In this document: piece by piece, positions 1 to 11,389 of the stretch
Layout of the letters: each line of letters starts with the position of its first letter
Numbering within the stretch: position 1 is the first letter of the stretch
NCBI GenBank assembly: GCA_965153455.1
Contig: OZ234504.1
Coordinates: forward strand, 3,658,001-3,722,000
Length of the DNA stretch: 64,000 nucleotides
From: Sphagnum compactum
Taxonomy: Eukaryota > Bryophyta > Sphagnopsida > Sphagnales
Reading direction: 5' to 3'
Notes under the pieces: model-generated
What the model was told of the DNA's origin: nothing
What the model saw: the letters and a program-made list of their open reading frames with translations, nothing else
Database searches by the model: none
Made by a program: the position numbers and the translations under genes

Positions 1-1370
1 TGCAAATGGAATGTGATAAGTGTTTTGAGGTGGGCCTATTTTTAGATTTTTAAACATATATTTTTATTATTAATGAAATTAAATACTAGGGTAGTTTGAA
101 ATGACAAAACAAGTTTTGTTATAGTATGTATATAAAAATATACCCATAATTCTTTCATTTTTATTATTAGATTTATTTATTTTTCAAATAATATTAGATT
201 AAAAAGTTTATGAAAATAAAAAAATTTAAAACCTAAACACCAAAATTTAAACTCAAAATTAAATGGATTACATTTTGTGGAATTATACAAAATATACTTT
301 TAGTAGTAGATAGAAACGTGCACCAAAGGGGGTCACTGTAGTGTGCTTTCACCCCTATCACTAATTATGAATAATGGGATTAAGGAATCAATAAACATAT
401 ACATTATATTGAACATTAATAAAAATCCATATTCATCATTTTAAATCTTGCAAATGTTTGAGCAATGAACATTGGAACAAATTTTTAATGCAATGGTAAC
501 TAATGACCATGAAAGAAAAGTTGGTTGGGTAAGAAACTTAGGAAATTGGAATTCACTCTCTCCTTGCAATGTTCATTGGAAGACCTTGATTCAAATTTCA
601 TAAATTATGATCATCACATCATGTCATTGAACATTTTGAGAATTTATTTTCATTTTCAATGAATTTGGTAAACAACCTTATGCATATTGTCTTCAATGAA
701 CTAAACTCCATCACATAATCTTCCAAAGCACTAAAGCAAGCTACAACAAGTTTATTGATTGAACCTTAAACTTAAACCTAGTGCAATGAATTGAATTTAG
801 TGTGGTAAATGATTTGACTAACCATATTATGGACCCAAGTCCTAACAAACCATCATAACTACAACTAGATTTGGTGATCTTAATAAACAATACTTAGTTG
901 GTGATGACAAGAAAGCTCCCTCTTTATGACAAGGAAAAGTGATGGGTTTGTAACGCTCGCCACATTTTTGGTGAAGGGTGAAAATAACAAGTAGGAAAAG
1001 GTGATATTGGATGGCTCCATGGAGCCATAGTTGCTTAGTCTCACTTTGGTTCACCACAAGTGGCAATCTTGGTTAGGGTTCAGATTAGGATGTAGATGAA
1101 TCATCCACTCCATGTTGTAGCTTTTGGCAATCATGGAAATGGTTTTTGCCCTATTTTTCAAGTTTAGAGGTAGAAGGACAATATTTAGGGTCAAAATTTG
1201 GCAAGATTTTGCCACTAAAAAAACATTGTTCCTCTATTATGCAAGTGAGCATTAATGATTTTGGAGCCATGGAATCAAACCTTAAAACATTGTTGTGATG
1301 CAAATTAGCTAAATGCAAGCCTTCATAATACAAAAATTGGTTATTGTACCTCCATTGGGTTATTGTAAGA
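1..1370. other. A+T-rich non-coding stretch, no gene recognised
   Basis: The stretch is A+T-rich with only short stop-bounded frames. No frame resembles a known domain. It may be old transposon-derived DNA, but nothing in it is diagnostic. Confidence 0.6.
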
Positions 1371-1374
1371 GGAC

Positions 1375-1745
1375 ATATATCCCTACATATGGTTCCAAAA
1401 TGTGGGGAGAAATCATGAAAGCATGGAAAAGTATGTTGAACAAGCTCCAAGCTAAGACTCCACTATTAGCAGTGTGGTGACACATTTTAAAGGTGTAGTG
1501 AATTTAAGTTGTATATTAAAATAACCAAAGAGTTACAAGGCAAGGTTAAAAGTGATTGAGGATCTTTGGAAGGAAAACGACAACTAATTTTACACATGCA
1601 AAGAAATCAAATAAAATTTTAAGTTGGAGGAAAAGGAACAATGCATTTGGAGAGAGATGTTTGAAAGTTTTGCATCAATATGGATTGAAGAACTTGGAGT
1701 CCTTGGGAAGGAGGCAAGGAAAGAGGAATGGTTAAGTGTCTAATT
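1375..1745 (+). pseudogene. Possible decayed LINE-type (non-LTR) retrotransposon fragment
   Basis: One plus-strand frame from about 1521 to 1730 reads through roughly 70 codons with only three internal stops. It is rich in charged and tryptophan residues, with stretches such as KSYKARLKVIEDLW and a late EEWLSV. An adjacent frame just upstream contains KMWGEIMKAWKSM. The W-rich, charged pattern resembles the region downstream of the reverse transcriptase in plant LINE elements. That reading is by eye from general family knowledge; no catalytic RT motif is present here. Stops and a frame change mark it as a relic. It could also be chance coding-like sequence. Confidence 0.3.
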
Positions 1746-2780
1746 TGTTCTTAAGCAAAAAATAAAAAGATGTGTGTGTCATGTCCACATTCTTATGCAA
1801 CTAACCATTTGTTTGCAACCATGGTGTGTTCATATGCCTTTTCTACTATAACAAAAATGGCTTGATTTCAAAAGCTCTCTCCATTTTTTGTTTTTGAATG
1901 CTACTGGAAAACATCTATTTTTTCTTAAATGATCTCAAACTTTTAAGCTTGATCATGTTACTTTCTTATTTCAAAACTACAAACACATTCTTATCAAAGT
2001 ATTGTGACCCAAACAATAAGTGGTTGCATAAAAAAAATTCATGAAAGAAACCTAACAACTGCCCCAAAAAGAAAAAGTTAAAAACCATGATTTTTCTCAT
2101 TAATTCAACCACCTTGCTACTATTCATGTTGTGGATTTGAAGCTCCATTGACACCATTGTGGCAAATTGAAGCTTGCACCACCTCTGGGTCCGAATACAA
2201 TCAGGGTACCCAAAAGGACCATCTCAATTACTATCCAATGGACACTCTCATTTGAACATGTTGTTGAAATTTAATAGCACATTCATATTGAAAGTTTTTT
2301 TTTTCTTCACAAATACATACATTATAAGGTATTATTTTATGCATATAACTTCAAATTTGAACAAGTTTAAGGATTCTTAACAAGTCCTAGAAAACCTTTT
2401 AGGAGTTTGTTTTGTGAGAAAAAAAGTTCAAGGACCCATAATTAAAGAACATTTAAATAAATTATTTTGTCTCAATATTTTTACCACAAACACCTTAGTT
2501 GCTAATGTATATAAAATGTTCAAGTGTGACAAGAATCAAGTGCCCTATTGTAATGTACCAAAAAAAAATTTAATGAAAATATTGGGAAACTAGGCCATTG
2601 ATAGAACATGGCCCACATTGGATAAATTTTATTGTTCTTACATTCATAAGTGAAAACGATAGTTATTTTAGAACCTGTATAAATTTGGAGCAAATTTATT
2701 TTGTTTGACATGATAAGAAAGAGGGAAATTTAAAACAGGTCATAGGTTTTATGAAGAAAAAGGTGAATTCGGGGGTCCTA
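1746..2780. other. A+T-rich non-coding stretch
   Basis: Only short frames are present and none resembles a known protein family. I see no RNA gene or repeat structure beyond homopolymer tracts. Confidence 0.5.
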
Positions 2781-2784
2781 TTTC

Positions 2785-2985
2785 ACAAACTTACCTTCTC
2801 ACGATTTGATAATATAAATCATGTGAAATTAGTTATTTCATGGGTTCATGTTTTTTTCACAAGGATTTCGTGCCTTTAAAACACGTATGATGCACTTATA
2901 AATAAATCGGAAATCCATGTGCAAATATACGAACCCATGAAACAACTAATTTCGTGCGAATTTAAAACAAACCTATGAAGCCTAT
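2785..2985. repeat. Foldback (imperfect palindrome) of about 200 bp
   Basis: The two halves are inverted copies of one another. The best-matching core is GAAATTAGTTATTTCATGGG near 2825 against the reverse complement of CCCATGAAACAACTAATTTC near 2935, with one mismatch. Weaker complementarity continues outward and inward (for example GGATTTC near 2861 against GAAATCC near 2910). This is the shape of a foldback MITE. No target-site duplication was resolved. Confidence 0.55.
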
Positions 2986-2989
2986 AAAT

Positions 2990-5900
2990 TTGTGATTAGT
3001 AGGAGTGAATCCTTATGTTTCAAATGGAGTACCCCGACCGCACTTGGACCCCTTTATCCTTGTCATGGTTGTTACAAATCAACAACAAGGTTTGTGATTC
3101 ATGATCATTGTTGTTGCAAGTTGGCAACAAGCTTCATACTTTGCAACGAGTCTTGCAACAATGGGCATGTTGATTGCCTTCACCTATCACATCAAGCTTT
3201 GGTTGATTCTATGTGGGTGCTTTGAATGACATGATTACAACTTAACACTCTTCACAAATATGATAATAAACAAAATGTTAGGGCACTTGTTATAAGGGAG
3301 GTTCTTGTACAAATGGGTTTTCCTAAGGGAGGGCCACATGAGGGTGTGAACCTAAGGGTGTTTTTGAACCTTAGGAGAAACCATGAATGCAAGAACCTCC
3401 ATACACATAAATGATTGTCTATTTATGGGAATGCAAGAACATTTGAACATAGGAGGATCCCCCTTGGCATAACACCCTAGGGTTCTTCTATTTACATAAA
3501 GAAATAAAAAGATAGTCATTTTTGGTGACAACAATATTCATCACATTATTGTCGAAATGAGGAGGAAAAAAGGTTGGGCTAATTTATATTTGGTGACATT
3601 GGTGTTGTAGTGCGGGCAATAGCATCATAAGGTAGTTGTTGAAAGCCATGATGGTGTATTGCTATGGAGATGTTCTAAGAGAAGCTCATTACGTTTGCAA
3701 AAGAAAATCGAATAAAAAAAAGTCAAAACATGTAAGCTTGGCTTAACAAAATGATTTTGGCCTAACATCTTTGCACAAGATGATGTTAGGGCTAATAAAA
3801 AACCAACAAGACCTAACACCTACTATTGATTGGCTACATAGTTTGATTGCCACAAATGGTTTGCTATTAATAAATTCTCACCTATTTTGCAATCCCAATT
3901 TCAATTTTATGGGTGGGGTTGGAAAATAAATAAATCATTAAACTTAGATGTGCTTTGTAAGGTCACATATAGAGTATCGATGGAAATGTTCTAAGGGGAA
4001 ACAATTGTTAATTCAACTCATCGTTTCTTAGGATTAAATGGTTATATTTTCAATTGTTGTTACAATGTGTTAAAGTTTTAAAAGGTGCATTTATTTTACT
4101 TGATAATTGATTTTGTGTATGGTGTGGTATTAAAAGGCTTTCAAATTTGTTCTAACTAGCAATGTTCAACTTGAAAATATGTTCATGTGATTTCTCTGTA
4201 AGCAAAATGCTTGATTGTTGTGGTTGGCATCAAGATGTGGTGAATTGTGACTTGAAGTATTTGGTTGATTTGTTTTTCGATTGCAATAATGGTAATGTCA
4301 CTCTAGTTATTCCAAAATCTTTCAATCCTATCATTTGTTCTTAGTGATGAAATATGTCAACAACTTGACATCCTTCAATTTTTTCACTTGAGATTATTTA
4401 CAAATGGTCACAAGGACTTGAAATTTCTTTTATGGTGAATCTATGGGTTTAGAGTGCAATAGGCCACATAGACAAAATCCTAATGAGAATTTGTTTTGAA
4501 ATCTTTCATAATGGTGGTATGTTAGGTTAGAGAAAAAACATGCAAGATAACTAAATTTTAAGGATTAAAGAGAATATGTTGGAAACACTTGGACAAAGCT
4601 TGAAAAGTTTGACAAAAACACACTTTTTAGTGGATGGTTACAATCTTCAATTTGATACTACACAATTCAACAATTTTTCATGGAATATAATGCTTTCCAA
4701 AAATGTCCAAATTGGACAACATGAAAAAACAATGGAGTTTTTCCTCTAATAAACACAAGAAGATGGTAAGAGTCCAAATCAATAATTTTGTTTTGTGAAG
4801 GTGATTAATTGTACATATATATTAGTATACATTTACAACAATGGTTGGGTTGAAGCATGGTTTTACACCCCAACTATTCTCTTAAATGTAGAGAATAAAT
4901 TTATGTACATAAAGTGAAAAATCAAGTTACATGTGCTAGTTGATAATCACTTGAATGTATAAATTTGAATCTATAGAACATAAATGTAAGTAAATTGAAT
5001 TTAATATATGGTCAAATTGTGAATAAGTTAAAGAATTATACAAACTACATGTATTAGCTTATGGTGAATTAAATGATGAATATAAATAACAGTCTTAAAT
5101 TTTAATGGTACATCGATTCAAAGGTCAAGCTAATTGAAACAAAACCAAATGAAACTAAAAATGATATGTATGAAATGGCAAGGCAATGGGAAAATCTAGA
5201 GGACTCAATGTTATGATTACCAATTGGTCAAAAACATATTAGAAAATTATTTGATGCGTTTGAAATTAAAATGATCACCAACAAAAATGTACTTAAAACA
5301 AAAAAATTAAAAATGTGAAAAAATGAAATCAAATTCCAAAAATTAGTTTGTGACAACAAAGTTATATCCTAAAGCTATATTTTCACCAAAGAAAAATCCT
5401 TGGAGGCAAAATATCAAAACCGAAAACCCTAGTAGTAAGTCGTTGAAGCTATGTTGCAACTAATCCCAAAACATTATCAAGTGATGCAATGCATAATCTT
5501 TGGTGAAGTGGGAGGGGATCATGTTTAACATTGAAGAGGCCTATTTTAAAAAACAATAAATCATGAAAAAACTTAAGGTACATTTTGTTTGAGTTCTTTA
5601 AAAACTTCTTTTGCTTTTGGTATTTAAAAATTTGTGTTATGTACTTTGTTTTGAGTTTTGTGTTATTTGTTGTTCATATTTTTTTAATTGTTTGATTGTT
5701 TCTATTTTTCAATTTTTGTTTGTCTATATTTTTTTAATGCTTGCAATATGTTATACATGTTGTTTTGTTTTTGAATGTTTGGAGGTTGACAATGAATTAA
5801 ACATGACTTTTTGCAACTTGGTGGAGGGTTCTATTTATGTGTGGGATGTGTTGGTGAAGTATGACACACAATGTGCAACAATCTCCACCCATGTGAGCGA

Positions 5901-6750
5901 ACACTGCAATTAATGTGGCTTTAAAACTCTTTTGGCTTGAAAGATTTTTTTTCCATTTCTTTTATTTTTGGATGAACTAGAATTATGTGTATCTTAGGTT
6001 TTACATAGACAAACATTTTGATATGTAATGCTCCACCTCAAAAATGTAAGAGCCTTTCCTCCTTGTGGAGAAAATCTTACTTTTCAAAATATCATCCAAA
6101 TACATTAATTTTTTTTTAGTAACACATTATGTGAAAGTGATGCCCTAGGGTTGGGGCCTTCTTGAAATAATGGGCCTTCAAGGCCAAAGGTCGAGGAACG
6201 ATTATTTTGGGAATGTTTTGGGTCATCAAAGGCATTGCATAACGTAAGACAAGAAGCTTTTTTATTTTAAAAAAATATTACTATGATACCGAAGGCATAA
6301 TATTGTAGTAAAATTTTGAAAAATTCTTAATTTTTAAAATTTTACTTTTCAAAATCTTTGTTCATGGAGGAGGCACCTTCTATTAACACAACTCCAAATG
6401 ATGGAGTGTTTTGTTTTGTATAGGGGAAGGTATAGGGAAGGTACTCTTGTTAGTGCCTTCCCTTCTTCCATAATGGGCGAGGGCCTAATGCACTTACACA
6501 AATGATCCTTGCACAACAATGAGACTCATATTAGCTTACAAAGCATTTCCATGTTTCCTTATAGAAAAATTGGTAAGAAAAGTGCACCTTGTTAAGGCTT
6601 TGCGCCCTGAAAATACACTATGAATGTTTATGGAGATCATTATGTGTGCATATGATGATGGATGGGAAATGGGCATGTTCCATTGACGCACATGCATCAT
6701 GTAGTCTAGTGGAGAAGCTCTAGATTCAGTAAAGGCAGTTTGAAGTTTGA
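2990..6750. other. Long A+T-rich stretch without recognisable genes
   Basis: The frames here are short; the longest (5611-5913, +) is dominated by F, C, L and V from T-rich DNA and does not look like a real protein. A G+C-richer patch at 6120-6500 contains a short inverted repeat (GGGAAGGT near 6435 with CCTTCCC near 6462). Confidence 0.5.
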
Positions 6751-6799
6751 AATTGCCGTAGGCTACTTACGCAATGAGCTCTGTTTGTTTCCTTTCAAG

Positions 6800-7259
6800 T
6801 TTGAAAACCCGGCCAGGCCACCTCATGTGCAATTACAGACCGTAAAATAGGTGTCAGTGGATGAAATCCCGATCCCGTCGACAGAATCAGTGGATGAATA
6901 TGGTTGTGGCAACACTGAGGGCGGGAGTGTTCCCGTCGTCTTTCTCGCTCTCTCATCTTCTTCTTCCTTTTCTCCCTCCTCTCCTGAGCTCCTCAGGTGC
7001 GTTTTTGAAAAGGGATTTTGCGCTACACTTTGCCTCGGATTCCTTCGGTTTCTGCTGCGGTGCAAATCGTATATATCTCCGTTTTGTGTGGTTTTGTTGA
7101 TGCCTAATTGATGCGCATTTCTCTAATTTGCTCCACTCCCATTCCGTTTCCCCAATTTTCTTCCAACGCTCCATCGCGCAGTGTGTGTGTCGAGAGCTCC
7201 GGCTCTTTCTTTGTTCCTCCATCGCAGCAGCAGCGCCGCCGCTTCAAAGCACTGCTACA
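6800..7259 (+). promoter_or_regulatory. Presumed promoter and 5' UTR of the Psf3 gene
   Basis: The roughly 450 bases before the Psf3 ATG are clearly richer in G+C and CpG than the DNA on either side, as is usual for the 5' end of a constitutively expressed plant gene. I see no convincing TATA box at a fixed distance. ATG triplets at about 7100 and 7108 would be upstream start codons if transcription begins before 7100; the frame from 7108 runs past the Psf3 start. The transcription start cannot be fixed from sequence. Confidence 0.35.
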
Positions 7260-9302
7260 ATGTCGAAATACTACGACCTTAACGACATCCTGGTGGAGGA
7301 CGAGGTATACTTATTTTGTCTCCTTTCGTGCTTTCAAACATTCGTTTCCTGCTCTCTGTCTCTGTGGGATCTGTGCGTGTGTCTTGTCGATCTCGTTAGC
7401 ATTCTTTGTTTCAGTTGTCATCATGGCTAAAGTTTGAATTTTAGATCCCGAGGAGTAGGTATTGAAAACACTCTAAGCTTTTAGAGAAAATGGAGTGAGA
7501 TGATTTCGATCATTTGGATTCCAGTGTATGATGCAACCAGTTTCATCAACAGTTTAGGGTTTCAGCTGTGTCACAGTCTGTGACTCTCTCTTATATGCGG
7601 AGACTTGTATTGTAATAGAATGTGCTGATCGTCGTCTGCTGGGATTTCCAATTGATTCCCTTCTTGCAGGTTGTATCAACTGTGTTTCATCATAAGGCGA
7701 ATGGTGTGGGCTACCTTGATCCTGGATCTGAAGATGACAATGTAGAGCTCTACTATTATTCCTTTTGGTTGTCTTGTGAGTCTTTTTCTTCTGTAATTTC
7801 AATTGTTTATTGAATGTTTTGAGCAGATTGTTATGTACCTATCCACCTCAACTATTGAAAGCTGATGAAGTGCAATGCATAGTAATGGAAGCTGGTCAAT
7901 GCCATTACTGATGAGGGGTGGAAGATGTGATACTTTTGAATGACATCCACAGGGTTATGGCCAACTCGTTCTTGTCATATGTTATCTTACTTTTGGCTGG
8001 AACTGGCACAATTGGTTCCCTTCAACAAAAGAATTGTGGATTTTTCTTTGCAATCTCATTGATTCTTTAGTTCTCTTATTTGTGATATAGGTATCCATTG
8101 TCTGGAAGCTGCTGCATTTTTACCTTTGAAGAATTGACAGAGAGTGTGTGGTTGTGAGAGGTTGTGTTTGCTGATGTTGTACGTGTAATTGTGTAGGTGG
8201 AAAAAGGAGCTGTAGTGGAATTGCCATTGTGGCTGGCCCAAGACCTTTCCCGTCGGAAAATCATCCAAGTCAATCTTCCTCCTTGCTTTGGAGCAAAGTA
8301 AGTTTTGCTCCTATGACCTTTCTCCCCTGGTTGAAATACCTTGGAACTGTACTGCATCCTCTCAGCAATTCATTTGTACATGAGCATATAATGAAAGATA
8401 TCTTGACATAATCTGTGGAACTAAAAGAAATGCATTGTAGGTTATATATCATTCAACTCAAGAGGACTTGACTATGTATCCTTCAACTCAAGAGGACTTG
8501 CCTAGTTTAGAATGCAAAGAAATGTTGCAAAATTTAAATTTGCGTTCTGTAAGGGCAGAATCTGTTGAACTTTCTTCTGTGAACAACAGATTATTGCAAA
8601 CCAATCCACCTAAGTTCAAATTAGAACCCCTTTGGAGGGGGCTGTTTTGGTTTGGATGCAGGGTAAGAAAAGAGGTGCAAGCAGATCCTGCATGTGTAAA
8701 CCTTAGGAGCAAGTGCCCCTATTTCTATGAGATGGGCTGTAAACTAGCTGATATGTAAGTGTCCCTAATCTTGCAATGCCCATGAGACTCCAGAATAGGC
8801 TGATGACCAATTGCTGGTGGCAAACTTGTTTTGATCTCAAGTTGAGAGTATCTGGATAAGCTGGTTGGTTGAAGGGTTAATAATGTCGTTTTGCTGACAT
8901 TATTGGTTCAATACAAAACAGAACAGGGGATCCATCGCTGGGAGGGTTTTTATTGTCTACACTGCGAGGAAGGTATAGGGACATCCTCTGCAAGGCTCTT
9001 ACATCTACTATAACTTCCACCCCAAAGTTCATGACCCTTCTCACTCAAGAAGAAACTCATTGTAAGTTGAAGGCTCTTCCCAGTCTCTGTTTTGTTCTGT
9101 CTTGCTACTATTTTCCATGTGCATCTTGTTACAAAAGAAGAGACTGCAGAAATGCAAATATCTTCTCCTGTGTCATCATGATGGGTGGATTCTTATGACA
9201 GTGTTTGAAGCGGGACGTGATTCTATGCGAACCTTTCAAAAATGGAGACTTCAAGGACCACAGTTAGAGAGAGCTCCAATCTTGGGAAGAAAAAGAAGGT
9301 GA
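7260..9302 (+). CDS. PSF3: GINS complex subunit 3 (Psf3), six exons
   Basis: Psf3 is one of four GINS subunits; GINS joins Cdc45 and MCM2-7 to form the CMG helicase that unwinds nuclear DNA at replication forks. Exons: 7260-7304, 7670-7741, 8197-8297, 8662-8754, 8922-9061 and 9202-9302. All five introns (365, 455, 364, 167 and 140 bp) are GT-AG and the phases join without a stop, giving 183 residues, close to the usual plant Psf3 length. Hallmarks in order: N-terminal YYDLNDIL (5-12), ELPLWLAQ (47-54), NLPPCF (65-70), RSKCPYFYEMGCK (88-100), FMTLLTQEE in exon 5, FQKWR in exon 6 and a basic LGRKRR C-terminus. The start ATG opens the conserved N-terminus directly. No frameshift or stop is seen, so it is probably functional. 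No AATAAA signal lies close behind the stop. Confidence 0.93.
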
Positions 9303-10780
9303 CTGAGAGCCCGCTTGTTGATTTGCTGGAATAGTGGAATAATGTTTAGAATTTGTGTTGATGTGATGGATTGGATGCAACTCTAATATAACTCAAGAAT
9401 GCTTATGACTGTCTTCTACACACTGAGCAGGTGTCTTAACCTGAAGATGCTGAATGAGGATGTGTGATCCAACTTGACCCACTTATTTGTTGCCATAATG
9501 GAATCAAATGCTGCAATCTCAGAGCTGACATTCATGAGCAAAGATAAAAAGTAATGGTAGTGCATGCACATTTATGAACCATAAGATTGAAGGCTCAGGT
9601 CATACCAAAAAAGAGTAACGAGGTGTTCTCCATAAGTTCTGAACTGCAGGTTGTCAAGAACTTCTTGAGCTTGAACGAGGCAAATTCTTTCTATTTTAAA
9701 GCTCATCTATATCACTATTGGCTTCATGGTTCCAGATCACAAGGGGGAACTTCTGATGAGCTTAGTCTCTGTTGATTGTTGCCAATCTTGGTTATGGAAT
9801 CTTTTTGACTGTGGCTTGCACAAGGTGGTAAAGGTTGAGATCTGGAAATCCTTTTGGATTTGATGTCAAAGAGTGTCACAAAATCAGGACACAATTGGGC
9901 TCCAAACTCTAAATCACCTTAAGCAAGAACCATACCCTACAAGATGAAAACAATGACTAGAAAGTAGTGCTGGATCTAATGATGGTAGCATATAGAGAAG
10001 ATCACTGGCCTCTTTTTTACTGCCTAAAAGTGAAACTAAAAATCAAAATCTCAAAAATGGAGTTGACTCTTGAGGGTATCAATCTTTTTTTAAAAGAATA
10101 AAAATCACCATATTTCTGTGTCTGGTTTTCTGTAGATAGCCAGAAATATAGAAGCATGATTAAAGAATTGGTTTGTCATATCTGGTTCATAGTGGAACTT
10201 GGATCTTTCTGTGGATGATCCACACTTTGGCTGTGTCATAAAATTCATAAAAGAACACTTCTTCTCACAATCGGGAGATAACTAATAGAGCTACTAACTC
10301 TCACTTGTTATGTCTTTCAAAATCAGAACAGAAGCAAAGTTTTTTTAAGTGAGGATTTTTGAAACAATGGGAATTGGGTTATGACTATGTTTCATGATAC
10401 AATTCCATTCTTTTCCTTCCATTGATCAGGCTCAAAGAAATCTGCAACAAAGAATGGGTGTGGTTTTTTATAAGAGGTCAATTGATGTACCTATAGTAAT
10501 TGGTGTGCCTGGCTTATTTGTGATCCCCTTTGATGTCCATATCATCCAATTGGGGTTGGCAACAAATTTGTATGTTTGCATATTCCATCATGCTAATCTG
10601 CCTAATACACTCTAGCAGTGTTTAGATGACATTATTGATATTGCAATAAGCTTATTTGATTCAGAACTTCTAAAGTTGAAAGTTGATAGCTGTTGGGTTC
10701 AAAATTTCCAGTGGTCAGTGAAACACATGTCAGGCTGTGCATAAGGAAAAAGGGTGAATGTGGTGTGTTTCACAATTGTG
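9303..10780. other. 3' flank of Psf3, no further gene recognised
   Basis: The first few hundred bases probably include the Psf3 3' UTR. The base composition is less extreme than in the flanking A+T-rich DNA. Frames at 9587-9775 and 10394-10615 are short and match no family I recognise. Confidence 0.45.
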
Positions 10781-10786
10781 AAAGTT

Positions 10787-10942
10787 AGTGAAAACTTATA
10801 AGGCAACAATGAGATTTAAGATTTGCTTATGTTGCTTCCCCTTTTCAGTCCAAATCTTCCTTTTAGTGAAAACTTATAAGGCGACAATGAGATTTAAGAT
10901 TTGCTTATGTTGCTTCCCCTTTTCAGTCCAAATCTTCCTTTT
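10787..10942. repeat. Perfect-spaced tandem duplication, 78 bp x 2
   Basis: Two head-to-tail 78-bp copies start with AGTGAAAACTTATAAGG at 10787 and 10865. They differ at only one or two positions (CAACAATG against CGACAATG), so the duplication is recent or homogenised. Confidence 0.9.
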
Positions 10943-11079
10943 TGTAGGTATTTCTCAATTTTCAATTACTTACACCGCTTACTAATAAAAATTTGTATTA
11001 TGCTTTATATATGTTTGTTTTCTAGGTCAAAAAACATCTCAAAAACATATAGCATGTGTAAATTACACATTGACTCTTA

Positions 11080-11385
11080 GTTCACTCAAGATGACCAAGA
11101 AAACAGATTCACACCACCACATCCAGCAATCCTATTGGCTTTTTTTTAAATAAAAATCTTCATGCCTACACACAATCCTATTTTGCTTAACATTGAAACT
11201 AATGTTCTTCTTCTAGCATTTCCATTGGTTCTCATTATTCTCATATACCTGGCGAACCCTATTACACATTTATCTGCTAATTCATTACACAAGATAACCA
11301 AGAAAAAAAATCACACCACCAAATCCAGCAATTTCATTGGCTATGACAAAAAAAAATTGCACACTTACACACAAGCCTATTCAAC
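11080..11385. repeat. Direct duplication offset by about 200 bp
   Basis: The block around 11085-11140 (CACACCACCACATCCAGCAA) recurs at about 11290-11340 (CACACCACCAAATCCAGCAA) with the same flanking words (CAAGAT-ACCAAGAAAA and ATTGGCT). The similarity extends about 100 bp, suggesting a decayed tandem duplication. Confidence 0.65.
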
Positions 11386-11389
11386 ACCC

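Noticed and set aside
5611-5913. 100-codon frame rich in F, C and L, resembling a membrane protein
   Set aside because: The hydrophobicity comes from T-rich DNA (TTT, TGT, CTT codons); there is no conserved pattern and no splice structure around it.
6823-7437. Six overlapping frames of 74-109 codons on both strands before and over the Psf3 start
   Set aside because: They are shadows of the G+C-richer 5' region and exon 1 of Psf3; none matches a protein, and the spliced Psf3 explains the region.
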